From MB1-2 sp046566065 (GTDB taxonomy: Bacteria > Actinomycetota > CADDZG01 > WHSQ01): a stretch of 22,154 nucleotides of DNA. This document shows, piece by piece, positions 1-8,140 of this stretch. Where the stretch lies: contig JBKHXK010000035.1 in NCBI GenBank assembly GCA_046566065.1, positions 1 to 22,154 on the forward strand, in the 5' to 3' direction. Each line of letters opens with the position of its first letter. Position 1 is the stretch's first letter. The position numbers and the translations under genes are program-made. The notes under the pieces are model-generated. The model did no database searches and was not told the DNA's origin. It saw only the letters and a program-made list of their open reading frames with translations.

Positions 1-2126
1 TTGTCGTCATCAGGGTCGCAGACATCCCCACGCCCATCACCCTCGTTATCCGCTTGATCGTCGTTGGGGTCCGTCGGGCAATTGTCATCGGCGTCGCCCT
101 TGGCGTCGTTGTCGTCGTTGGTGTCGCAGGCGTCGCCTAGCTCGTCGTTGTCTGAGTTCGCCTGACCCTTGTTCGGCGTAGAGACACAGTTGTCATCATC
201 GTCCGCTACGCCGTCGGCATCCCTATCCCCGTCGCAGGCATCCCCGCTTCCATCGGAGTCTCCGTCCGCCTGATCCTGGTTCGGGGTGACAGGGCAATTG
301 TCGGAACCATCCGCAACCGTGTCGTTGTCATCATCCGGGTCGCAGGCGTCGCCTTGGGCATCCGTGTCCGAGTTCTTCTGGTTGGTGTTGGGTGTCGTGG
401 GGCAGTTATCTGGTCCCGGCTTGATCGGGCCCTCGTCGGGGTCATGTCCGCCCACCGACGGCAAGGGGCCGTTGTCCGGGTCGCTCGAAGTGTCGGAGAC
501 GTTGTCATTATCGTCGTCCGGATCACAGGCGTTGCCTTTGCTGTCCGTATCACTGTTGGCTTGATCTGGATTAGAGACACTGGGGCAGTTGTCCTCGCCG
601 TCATTGAGGCCGTCGCCGTCGTCGTCGCTGTCGCAGGCGTCTCCCTGGCCGTCTCCGTCGGCGTCCACCTGGTTGGCGTTCGCGGTGGTCGGACAGTTGT
701 CCCCGCCGTCATTGATGCCGTCGCCGTCGTCGTCGCTGTCGCAGACGTCGCCTCGGTCATCCCCGTCAGCGTCGGCCTGATCCTGGTTCGGATCACGCTG
801 ACAGTTGTCATCTGCGTTGGCTACGGAGTCGCCGTCACGATCGGAGTCGCAGACGTCGCCCAGCCCATCGTTGTCCTGGTCCGCCTGGTCCGCATTAGCC
901 GTATCGGCGCAGTTGTCGCTGTCGTTCGCGTCGCCGTCGCCGTCGCGATCGGAGTCGCAGACGTCGCCTTGGCCGTCCTTATCGGCATCCTCCTGGCCGG
1001 GGTTAGCGGTGGTCGCGCAGTTGTCGCTTCCATTGGCGTCGCCGTCGCCGTCGCGATCGGAGTCGCAGACGTCGCCTTGGCCGTCACTGTCCTGGTCCGC
1101 CTGGTTCGAGTTAGCGGTTGAAGGACAGTTGTCGCTGGAGTTGGCTACGCCGTCCCCGTCACCATCCGTGGAGCCCGAGGGGGCCGGACAGCCTCGATTG
1201 TTCGCCGCCCCTGCCTCGTTGGGACAGTTGTCTTGTGAGTCCGCAACGCCGTCTTGGTCGTCGTCACCATCACAGACGTCGCCTTGTCCGTCGTTGTCAC
1301 GATCACGCTGATCTTGATTCGGAGAATCTGCGCAGTTGTCGCGGTTGTTCTGTACACCGTCGCCGTCTCTATCCGAGTCGCAGGGATCCCCGGCCTTGTC
1401 CCGATCCGAGTCTCTCTGGTCGGCATTGGCGATCGTTGGGCAGTTGTCCTGGGCGTCGGCGATGCCATCGCCGTCTTGATCCGTTTCACAAGCGTCGCCG
1501 GTGCCGTCGCCATCTGCGTCCGCCTGGCTCGGGTTGAAGGTTCCTTCGCAGTTGTCATCGGCGTCGGTGACCCCGTCTCCGTCGGCGTCAGAGTCACAAG
1601 CATCGCCGCGTCCATCGCCATCGTTGTCGGCTTGATCCGGATTCGAAGCATCGCTGCAGTTGTCGGAGGAGTCGGTTACCCCGTCGCCGTCGCTGTCTGA
1701 GTCGGGCTGGGCGGGTTCCGACTCACAGCCACTGGATCGCGTCCCGTCGCCGGCGCAGTCGTCGTTACCTCTGCCTCCGTTCAGGCTGTCGCGTCCCGGG
1801 CCCCCACGAAGCAGGTCGGCCCCGGAGCCGCCGAACAGCCTGTCGGCCCCGGCGTTCCCATAGAGGCGATCGCGGCCGCCATTCCCACAGATGACGTCAT
1901 TGCCACCGCGGCCTCGGATCGTGTCATTGCCGGCCCGGCCAACGATGACGTCGTTTCTGGGAGTGCCCCTCAGAACGTCGTTGCGTGGCGTCCCCGTGAC
2001 CGTGGCGCGGCGCCCGCCGCACGACGCGGGGGCCGCCTGGGCGGGAAGCACCACCAGGAAGTTGCTGACCAGGAAGCTGACGACGAAAAGCGCCCGCGCG
2101 AAGCGATACCGACCCTGCTTATGCAT
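1..2126 (-). CDS. Secreted RTX / thrombospondin type-3 repeat calcium-binding protein, 3' end beyond the window
   Basis: The frame is open for 708 codons from ATG at 2126 to the left edge, so the C-terminus is missing. AGGAGG lies 6 nt before the ATG. Residues 1-31 form a signal peptide (basic start, FVVSFLVSNFLVVLP core, AQA cleavage-like end). Residues about 45-123 carry RTX-like nonapeptides (GNDTIRGRGGNDVI, GADRLFGGSGADLL). From about residue 142 there are roughly 15 repeats of about 36 residues of the type DGDGVxDxxDNCPxxxNxxQxDxDxDGxGDxCD. These are thrombospondin type-3 repeats, in which the Asp residues bind Ca2+ and the paired Cys form disulfides. The fifth repeat is degenerate and the twelfth carries an insertion rich in Pro and Gly. 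The product is probably an extracellular or surface Ca2+-stiffened stalk or adhesin. The missing C-terminus may hold the anchor or effector domain. Family assignment is firm; function is inferred. Confidence 0.9.
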   Translation of the reverse strand, partial: MHKQGRYRFARALFVVSFLVSNFLVVLPAQAAPASCGGRRATVTGTPRNDVLRGTPRNDVIVGRAGNDTIRGRGGNDVICGNGGRDRLYGNAGADRLFGGSGADLLRGGPGRDSLNGGRGNDDCAGDGTRSSGCESEPAQPDSDSDGDGVTDSSDNCSDASNPDQADNDGDGRGDACDSDADGDGVTDADDNCEGTFNPSQADADGDGTGDACETDQDGDGIADAQDNCPTIANADQRDSDRDKAGDPCDSDRDGDGVQNNRDNCADSPNQDQRDRDNDGQGDVCDGDDDQDGVADSQDNCPNEAGAANNRGCPAPSGSTDGDGDGVANSSDNCPSTANSNQADQDSDGQGDVCDSDRDGDGDANGSDNCATTANPGQEDADKDGQGDVCDSDRDGDGDANDSDNCADTANADQADQDNDGLGDVCDSDRDGDSVANADDNCQRDPNQDQADADGDDRGDVCDSDDDGDGINDGGDNCPTTANANQVDADGDGQGDACDSDDDGDGLNDGEDNCPSVSNPDQANSDTDSKGNACDPDDDNDNVSDTSSDPDNGPLPSVGGHDPDEGPIKPGPDNCPTTPNTNQKNSDTDAQGDACDPDDDNDTVADGSDNCPVTPNQDQADGDSDGSGDACDGDRDADGVADDDDNCVSTPNKGQANSDNDELGDACDTNDDNDAKGDADDNCPTDPNDDQADNEGDGRGDVCDPDDD
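820..1085 (-). repeat. 108-bp tandem repeats within the type-3 repeat gene
   Basis: The 36-residue protein repeat is also visible in the DNA. A 50-bp block at 928-977 is identical to 1036-1085, exactly 108 bp apart. A 23-bp core at 838-860 recurs at 946-968 and 1054-1076, again at 108-bp steps. Neighbouring repeats are more diverged. This points to recent duplication or gene conversion of whole repeat units in this part of the gene. Confidence 0.85.
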
Positions 2127-2364
2127 CCACGTCCTCCTCTTCAGCACCCACCGGGCCGAATCGGCCTGGTTTCCCCCTCATAGGGCGCGGGTTTCTACGG
2201 TGTCCATCGGGATTAGGCACAAAAACTGAAGTTCCTGCCCGTCATCCCGACAGCTAAACCCAGCTTCGGCGATTTACCCCGATTTACGCAGGGTCGGAGG
2301 GAAGGCTAAAGCCAGCGGCTTGCCGGGTAAATGGCCTGAAATGACTACGCGGGCGCACCAGTGG
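2127..2364 (-). other. Leader / promoter region of the calcium-binding protein gene
   Basis: No convincing gene lies here. On the minus strand the segment leads into the gene at 2126. It holds a tandem pair of GTAAATCG words 10 bp apart (2270-2287), a G-rich stretch GAGGGGGAAACC (about 2168-2179) and a perfect hairpin GGCCGA-T-TCGGCC (2154-2166) just ahead of the ribosome site. This could be a structured 5' UTR or a promoter/operator. I cannot assign a known riboswitch. Confidence 0.35.
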
Positions 2365-2418
2365 CCGTTCTGATGTTGGAAAAGCACGCTCACGCGTGCT
2401 CCAGTTAACCCAAAAGGG
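2365..2418 (-). repeat. 54-bp stop-adjacent repeat, copy 1
   Basis: Read on the minus strand it begins directly after the sufB TAA. The ends are imperfectly inverted (CCCTTTTG and CAGAACGG). The centre holds a perfect 6-bp stem GCACGC-GTGA-GCGTGC followed by TTTT, so it could act as an intrinsic terminator for sufB. It matches copy 2 at 45 of 54 positions and copy 3 at 41 of 54 (hand alignment, no gaps). Translated in phase with the sufB frame it reads PFWVNWSTRERAFPTSER, but it has no start codon of its own. Confidence 0.75.
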
Positions 2419-3852
<1,434 letters not shown>

Positions 3853-3892
3853 AGGGAAAACCCTTCCTTGTTGAGTCGGGTGCGGTATCCGA

Positions 3893-3922
3893 AGTCTACA
3901 ACGCCTAGTTAGGGCAGCCTAA
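3893..3922 (-). promoter_or_regulatory. Putative sufB promoter with DtxR/IdeR-like iron box
   Basis: On the minus strand TTAGGC (3922-3917) and TAGACT (3898-3893) are 18 bp apart, about 40 bp before the sufB GTG, and could be -35 and -10 elements. The -35 side lies in TTAGGGCAGCCTAA (3909-3922), with arms TTAGG/CCTAA and a 4-bp spacer. This is the right-hand 14-bp geometry of the classical DtxR/IdeR box; the left outer half is not conserved. The site also lies upstream of the divergent permease. Computational impression only. Confidence 0.35.
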
Positions 3923-3962
3923 TCCCGAGATCCCAAGGCTGAGTGGGTGCGACACTGCCTCG

Positions 3963-4760
3963 ATGGTGTTTCCGATCTCCGGCGTGGAGGCCTCGCCCCT
4001 GCTGCCGGTCGTGGTCGGGTTCTTGATAGCCACGGCGACCACTCCCGCCGGTGTGTCCGGGGCCTTTCTGCTCCTGCCCTTCCAGTTCAGCGTGTTGGGG
4101 TTCACCTCGCCCGGGGTGACGCCCACGAACCTTCTGTTCAACGTGATCTCTACGCCCGGAGGGATCGCCCGTTTCCGAGCCCAGGGAGGGCTGGACGTCG
4201 CTCTGGCCGGACGGATCATCGCCGGAGCGATCCCCGGGGTGATCGCGGGCTCGGTCCTGCGCGTGACGGTGCTGGCGGGCCCCGGAGCCTTCAAGGTCTT
4301 CGTGGGGGTGGTCCTCGGACTCCTCGGCGCCAACCTGTTGCTGCAGGCGCGTGGGAGGCGAGCGGCCGGCACGAGGGACACCTACGTGACGCGCTACGTG
4401 GTCGCCCTGGCGGCAGGCGCCGGGCTGATCGGAGGGATCTACGGCATCAGCGGGGGCTCGATCATCGCTCCCGTGCTTGCAGGCGTCTTCCGTCTATCCG
4501 TCCACCGCGTCGCACCGGCCGCCCTGCTGGCTACCCTGGTCACATCGGTGGCAGGGGTGATCTCCTTCCAGGTGCTTCACCTCCTCGGCGAGCCGGTTCA
4601 GCCCGACTGGGCCCTGGCTGCGCTGTTCGGCCTAGGGGGTGCTGGTGGTGGCTACGTGGGAGCGCGGCTGAATCGGCGGGCGCCCGAGGCCTTCCTGCGG
4701 GCGCTGCTCGGAAGCCTAGCCCTGGCTCTGGCCATCTCCTACCTGGCGCCCGCCCTGTAG
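3963..4760 (+). CDS. TauE/SafE (TSUP) family membrane permease
   Basis: The 265-residue protein is almost entirely hydrophobic segments, about eight predicted membrane helices, with the two-fold layout of the TSUP family. It has an N-terminal half (LLPVVVGFLIATATTPAG, TSPGVTPTNLLFNVIS, PGGIARF) and a C-terminal half (GLIGGIYGISGGSIIAP, LLATLVTSVAGVISF). The GISGGSIIAP and PTN segments are typical. The family exports or imports small sulfur or organic anions such as sulfite, sulfoacetate or thiosulfate; the substrate cannot be read from sequence. It is transcribed divergently from sufB, with 110 bp between starts, so shared iron/sulfur regulation is possible. The start is ATG at 3963, without a strong ribosome site. 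It converges with the PIG-L gene, 19 bp apart. Confidence 0.9.
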   Translation: MVFPISGVEASPLLPVVVGFLIATATTPAGVSGAFLLLPFQFSVLGFTSPGVTPTNLLFNVISTPGGIARFRAQGGLDVALAGRIIAGAIPGVIAGSVLRVTVLAGPGAFKVFVGVVLGLLGANLLLQARGRRAAGTRDTYVTRYVVALAAGAGLIGGIYGISGGSIIAPVLAGVFRLSVHRVAPAALLATLVTSVAGVISFQVLHLLGEPVQPDWALAALFGLGGAGGGYVGARLNRRAPEAFLRALLGSLALALAISYLAPAL

Positions 4761-4779
4761 GGGCCGCCCCGGGTGGGTC

Positions 4780-5589
4780 CTAGGAGACTTCGTCGGCGGT
4801 GCCTGGGGCCGTGCCGCTCGAACGCAGGTCCACCGGCGCCTCGGCCAGATCGCCGAGATCGACGTCATCTTGCTCTCCGGCATGGAAACCCGGGCCTTGA
4901 GCGATCACCTGGAAGGACTCTGCGTGGGCGTACCCCTTCGCCTTGCCCGCCTCGGCGGTGTAGGTGCGCACGAAGGCTGCGATCTCGTCCGCGTTATCGC
5001 CGACCTGGCTCCGGTGGCACCGCAGAGCTTCGATCTTGCGGTCGATCGTCTCGGAGATGTCGACCAGATGGGGCTTGAGGCCGGGTCCTGCGATCCACAG
5101 CTCCCGCAGCCCGCGCCATGGCTCGAGTCCCTCGTCGAGCAACTCGGGGAAGTGGCCGGGAGTCGTTCCCGCCGTCATCGAAACATCTAGCGATGCCTGG
5201 CCGATCGCACGATGGTCGGGGTGGTTGATGAAGTCCCCGATCACCGGCGTCGGGTCCATCACCATGAACCGATGAGGCCGGTACCTGCGGAACACGCGGG
5301 CGATATCCCGCCGAAGGTCGAGCGTGTATCGGACGTAACCGTCTTGGTGGTCCAGCCACACGACCTCTTTGATCCCGATGATCTCCGCGGCTTGCTCTGA
5401 CTCCTTGACGCGGATGTCGTGCAGGGACTTGCCCATCAGGGTCTTGTCCTGCGTTCCCGTCGAACCATCGGTGCCGACGCAGAGGGTGATCTCGGCCCCC
5501 GCGTCGGCCCATCTCGCCAAGGTGCCCGCCGCTCCGAACTCCATGTCGTCCGGATGTGCAGTCACGACCAGGGCGCGCCACGAGCTCAC
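4780..5589 (-). CDS. PIG-L / LmbE family zinc-dependent deacetylase
   Basis: The 269-residue protein begins with the family signature AHPDDME (residues 11-17; His, Asp and Asp of this segment bind zinc or act in catalysis) and has the second metal motif HPDHR (123-127). The family removes acetyl groups from N-acetylglucosamine-type conjugates; actinobacterial members include MshB and Mca of mycothiol metabolism. This protein need not be either, and no other mycothiol gene is in view. The acidic tail after about residue 240 (GEQDDVDLGDLAEAP) is an extra feature. The start is GTG at 5589, chosen because VVTAHPDD must sit near the N-terminus. No clear Shine-Dalgarno is present; instead GTGA overlaps the stop of a possible short ORF, suggesting coupling to the gene at 5657-6511. 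Confidence 0.92.
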   Translation of the reverse strand: MSSWRALVVTAHPDDMEFGAAGTLARWADAGAEITLCVGTDGSTGTQDKTLMGKSLHDIRVKESEQAAEIIGIKEVVWLDHQDGYVRYTLDLRRDIARVFRRYRPHRFMVMDPTPVIGDFINHPDHRAIGQASLDVSMTAGTTPGHFPELLDEGLEPWRGLRELWIAGPGLKPHLVDISETIDRKIEALRCHRSQVGDNADEIAAFVRTYTAEAGKAKGYAHAESFQVIAQGPGFHAGEQDDVDLGDLAEAPVDLRSSGTAPGTADEVS

Positions 5590-5660
5590 CGCGAGGGCCG
5601 CCGTTCTGACGTCGGAGAAACACGCTGGAACGTAGTCCAGTTAATCCAGAACGGCGTCAT
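5586..5660 (-). CDS. Possible 24-residue microprotein formed by repeat copy 3
   Basis: A complete short ORF starts at ATG 5660, whose ATGA overlaps the UspA stop, and ends with TGA 5588-5586, whose GTGA overlaps the PIG-L start. It is made almost wholly of repeat copy 3. Residues 3-20 read PFWINWTTFQRVSPTSER, close to the same frame of copies 1 and 2. The overlaps at both ends fit translational coupling. Against it: no Shine-Dalgarno, very short, and the other two copies lack a start codon. It could equally be a repeat DNA/RNA element that happens to be open. Confidence 0.3.
   Translation of the reverse strand: MTPFWINWTTFQRVSPTSERRPSR
5601..5654 (-). repeat. 54-bp stop-adjacent repeat, copy 3
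   Basis: It lies between the UspA stop and the PIG-L start. The ends are a perfect 8-bp inverted repeat (CCGTTCTG and CAGAACGG). The centre can form CTGGA-CTACGT-TCCAG. It matches copy 2 at 43 of 54 positions without gaps. Here it sits inside an operon, so a strong terminator role would cut off the downstream gene. Confidence 0.75.
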
Positions 5661-6511
5661 GTGGTGCGCAGGATCAGGACGTCGGTCGGGGCGTGGTGCG
5701 AGATCCGGTGGGGGACGTTGCCGAGCATGAACCTTCTCGCCCCGCTCATGCCCACGCTTCCGACCGCGATCATGTCGAAGTTCTCCGCACCCGCGAGTGC
5801 GATCAGTTCTTCTGCAGGGTTGCCCTGGATCGCACGTACCTCGGCATCGATACCGGCCTGATCGGCGCGCTCGGCGGCGCGCTCGAGGATGTCCTCCGCT
5901 TGCGCGGTCCCTGCGATGCGCCACTTGAACTCCGAGGGGACGTCACGCACCTCCTTGCCCACGTTCCACTGGGCAACGGGGTCGTCGGGGTCGGCCTTGT
6001 AGGCCTCGAGCTCGTGCTCGGTGGGTGGTTGGTACACGCACACGATGGTGGTCTGCGCTCCGAGACTCTTGGCAAGATTCGACGCCATGTCCACGGCCCG
6101 CATCGCCGTCGGGGATCCGTCGGTGCCGACCAGAACCTTCGCGTAGTCCGACGACTCCCGCGGAGGGTCCGTCTTGACGATGAGGACGTCGGTGGCGGCG
6201 TGGTGTGACACCTTGTTCGGGACGCTGCCGAGGAGGAACCGCTTGGCCCCCGACATCCCCACGCTACCCACGACGAGCAGTCCCCCGCCCGCTGCCTCCG
6301 TTTGAGCGACAAGGACTTCCGCGGGCGCGCCCTGCACGGCGATCGCCTTGCCACCATGCTCGGAAGCGAGCTGGCTCAAGGCATCGCTTTCTTTACCGGC
6401 GTGCACGATCAGCAGCTCCGCCCCCAAGCGCTGGGCCAGGAGCGCGGCACGTTCCGTGGCCACCGTCGCCGTCGCCGAAAGGTCCGTGCCGACCACCACG
6501 CGCTCGTACAT
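5657..6511 (-). CDS. Tandem-domain universal stress protein (UspA family)
   Basis: The 284-residue protein has two Usp domains. Domain 1 starts MYERVVVGTDLSATA and ends with GSVGMSGAKRFLLGSVPNKVSHHA; domain 2 starts YAKVLVGTDGSPTAMRA and ends with GSVGMSGARRFMLGNVPHRISHHA. The first has the full ATP-binding G-2X-G-9X-G-S/T motif. The second has GN in place of the final GS/T, which may weaken nucleotide contact. Tandem Usp proteins are cytoplasmic stress or dormancy factors in Actinomycetota; the exact partner is unknown. ATG 6511 is chosen over an upstream in-frame codon because AGGAGG lies 4 nt before it and it begins at the domain edge. The TAG of the upstream thioesterase runs into this ribosome site (TAGGAGG), so the two are probably translationally coupled. 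Confidence 0.93.
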   Translation of the reverse strand: MYERVVVGTDLSATATVATERAALLAQRLGAELLIVHAGKESDALSQLASEHGGKAIAVQGAPAEVLVAQTEAAGGGLLVVGSVGMSGAKRFLLGSVPNKVSHHAATDVLIVKTDPPRESSDYAKVLVGTDGSPTAMRAVDMASNLAKSLGAQTTIVCVYQPPTEHELEAYKADPDDPVAQWNVGKEVRDVPSEFKWRIAGTAQAEDILERAAERADQAGIDAEVRAIQGNPAEELIALAGAENFDMIAVGSVGMSGARRFMLGNVPHRISHHAPTDVLILRTT

Positions 6512-6519
6512 ATCGCCTC

Positions 6520-6936
6520 CTAGCCCTGCGTCGAACGAACCGGCCGGATCGCAAGCGTGCACCTGGCCACCGCCACGGCGATCCCTTCTTGATCATCGAG
6601 ATCGATGTTCCAAACATGGATGGAGCGGCCTTTCCGCACCGGCGTAGCAGTCGCTCGCAGCACTCCGGAGGAACGGGCGCGGAGGTGGCTGATGTTCAGA
6701 TCGGTGCCGACGGCGAACTCTTTGCCTTCCTCGCAATTCATGTGAGCGCCCATGGAAGCTGCGCTCTCCGCCAGCACCGCCGAGGCGCCGCCGTGCAATA
6801 GACCGAAAGGCTGATGCACCTTGGGGCCTATATCCATCTCCAGCACCACACGATCCGCATCCATCTCGATCGTGCGCACCCCGAGGACCTCGTGGATCGT
6901 GTTGGCGTCGGAGGGTGGAACGGAAGCGGCGGTCAT
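6520..6936 (-). CDS. Hotdog-fold thioesterase, PaaI/EntH-like
   Basis: The 138-residue protein has the single hotdog domain of the PaaI/YbdB group. The key segment HQPFGLLHGGASAVLAESAASMGA contains the HGG turn and the Glu nine residues after its His, which acts as catalytic base in this group. The following strands (FAVGTDLNISHLRARSSGVLRATATPV) are characteristic. The family hydrolyses acyl-CoA or acyl-carrier thioesters in the cytoplasm, often as a proofreading or CoA-releasing enzyme; the substrate is not determinable. The length is typical (about 130-150). The start is ATG 6936, with little ribosome-site signal. It is the first gene of the group continuing into the UspA gene. Confidence 0.92.
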   Translation of the reverse strand: MTAASVPPSDANTIHEVLGVRTIEMDADRVVLEMDIGPKVHQPFGLLHGGASAVLAESAASMGAHMNCEEGKEFAVGTDLNISHLRARSSGVLRATATPVRKGRSIHVWNIDLDDQEGIAVAVARCTLAIRPVRSTQG

Positions 6937-7024
6937 GCCGGGATGCTACGTGTTTCAGCGGGGATGGGGTCCGAGCTGGTCCGGGCTACTCGCTCGAGCA
7001 GAGGATGCGCGTTGAGAGAACGAC

Positions 7025-7210
7025 CTAGTTAGAGGGCGCGTCTGAGGTCTCGGGTAACGAGATCTCCTCGGGGCGACCGACCTCCATCACCGGCGAGGAG
7101 CAGACGGGGCAATAGAGGGCGTCCCTATCGACGTAGAGCACCCTGTCGCACGAGTCGCAGAAGCAGTAGGTCGTACACCCATCCTTCCTGCGGCGAGACA
7201 ACTCGCTCAC
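7025..7210 (-). CDS. Small zinc-ribbon protein coupled to the diguanylate cyclase
   Basis: The 61-residue product has Cys pairs CFCDSC and CPVC separated by 11 residues, a typical zinc-ribbon knuckle pair, followed by an acidic, Pro- and Ser-rich tail. I do not recognise the family. The start GTG 7210 shares GTGA with the TGA stop of the upstream GGDEF gene, a 4-bp overlap that strongly suggests translational coupling. That argues it is a real gene and possibly a partner or regulator of the cyclase. Similar tiny ribbons occur as rubredoxin-like or transcription-accessory proteins. There is no signal peptide or membrane segment. Confidence 0.72.
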   Translation of the reverse strand: MSELSRRRKDGCTTYCFCDSCDRVLYVDRDALYCPVCSSPVMEVGRPEEISLPETSDAPSN

Positions 7211-8124
7211 GATGCGTCCAAGGTGATGAATCGTGGGGCGGCTTTGTGAGAGCGTTTGTCGTCGTACATCGCCTCGTCCGCCGCGGCCAGGAGCTCTTCC
7301 GAGGTCGTCCCGTCCTCGCCCGAGATGGCCACTCCGATGCTCACGTTCAGAGGGAATCCGGGGGCGGCGGGGATCTCCTGCTCTGACAGGATCTCGCGCA
7401 ATCGGTTCGCAACGATCTGGGCGCCTGCTCGGTCCGCGTCGCGAAGCACGACCACGAATTCGTCGCCGCCGAACCGGGCAACGCAGTCGCTCCCCCGGAC
7501 CACGCGACGGAGCGAGTTCGCAACGGTCTGGATCGCGAGGGAACCCGCTTGGTGCCCGAAGCGATCGTTCAACGACTTCAGGTCGTCCATATCCACGACC
7601 AGGACGGCGAAGTCACCCGCTAGCTTCTCGAGCGCACCCAGCTCCTCGTAGAAGCGCGCCACGTTGCTCACCTTCGTGAGGGGGTCGATCGACGCGAGCT
7701 GTCGCAGCCCGGATTGAACGGAGTAGTGAGCCTCCGCGAAGGCGCCGAGGAACGCGGCGGTGAGCCCGTAGAGGGCGAAACGAGCCACGATGATGCCGAA
7801 GAAGGCCGATGCCCCCAAAGCTCCCGTCCCGGCCGCGGTGTAGATGGCAACCAGAGTGGAAGCGGCCAGAGCCGTGACCAGCCCCTCTCTCAGACCAGCC
7901 GCGATCGAGGCGATCGCTACAGGAACGATGAACATCCAGCCGGAGTCCACTCCGATCGGAGTGGGAACCAGCGAGAACAACGAGGCGAACACGAGAAGCG
8001 CTCCCACGACACCGAGGCGAGTGGACCGCTCCTCGAGGATGGCTCGCACCTGCTCGGTCACCAAAGAGCTGAGGAACCCCCGTGCTGGGGCGGCATCCGC
8101 AAGTGGAATAACCGGCGCTTCCAT
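7207..8124 (-). CDS. Membrane diguanylate cyclase (GGDEF)
   Basis: The 305-residue protein has an N-terminal membrane module, about residues 38-130 with four or more hydrophobic segments, then a GGDEF domain (about 140-300). The catalytic motif GGDEF is intact at 219-223, so synthesis of cyclic di-GMP from two GTP is expected. The inhibitory I-site RxxD is present as RGSD (210-213), five residues before GGDEF, allowing product feedback. The substrate region DPLTKVSNVARFYEEL and DMDDLKSLNDRFGHQAG are typical. The start is ATG 8124, with GAGGAG about 7 nt upstream. The stop overlaps the start of the zinc-ribbon gene. A palindrome-rich, CTAG-containing site lies 30-40 bp upstream of the start. 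The membrane sensor module is not one I can name. Confidence 0.95.
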   Translation of the reverse strand: MEAPVIPLADAAPARGFLSSLVTEQVRAILEERSTRLGVVGALLVFASLFSLVPTPIGVDSGWMFIVPVAIASIAAGLREGLVTALAASTLVAIYTAAGTGALGASAFFGIIVARFALYGLTAAFLGAFAEAHYSVQSGLRQLASIDPLTKVSNVARFYEELGALEKLAGDFAVLVVDMDDLKSLNDRFGHQAGSLAIQTVANSLRRVVRGSDCVARFGGDEFVVVLRDADRAGAQIVANRLREILSEQEIPAAPGFPLNVSIGVAISGEDGTTSEELLAAADEAMYDDKRSHKAAPRFITLDAS

Positions 8125-8140
8125 CGGGGTCTCCTCGCTC

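Noticed and set aside
354..1121. A 255-codon plus-strand open frame rich in Val, Ala and Ile
   Set aside because: It is the reverse of GAC/GAT-rich type-3 repeats on the minus strand; the GTC-GTC periodicity makes a false hydrophobic protein.
1..1700. Regular spaced repeats that might suggest a CRISPR array
   Set aside because: The 108-bp period is the 36-residue protein repeat, the frame is open throughout, and there are no unique spacers with constant short repeats.
2200..2265. Plus-strand text TGCCCG...TCCCGACAGCTAA resembling the 3' half of a c-di-AMP riboswitch
   Set aside because: The required 5' half is absent on the plus strand and no plus-strand gene follows, so a riboswitch call on that strand is unsupported.
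5601..5654. The 54-bp repeat as an integron attC site
   Set aside because: It has inverted ends, but the characteristic attC core sites (RYYYAAC and GTTRRRY at the ends) are not seen and there is no integrase.
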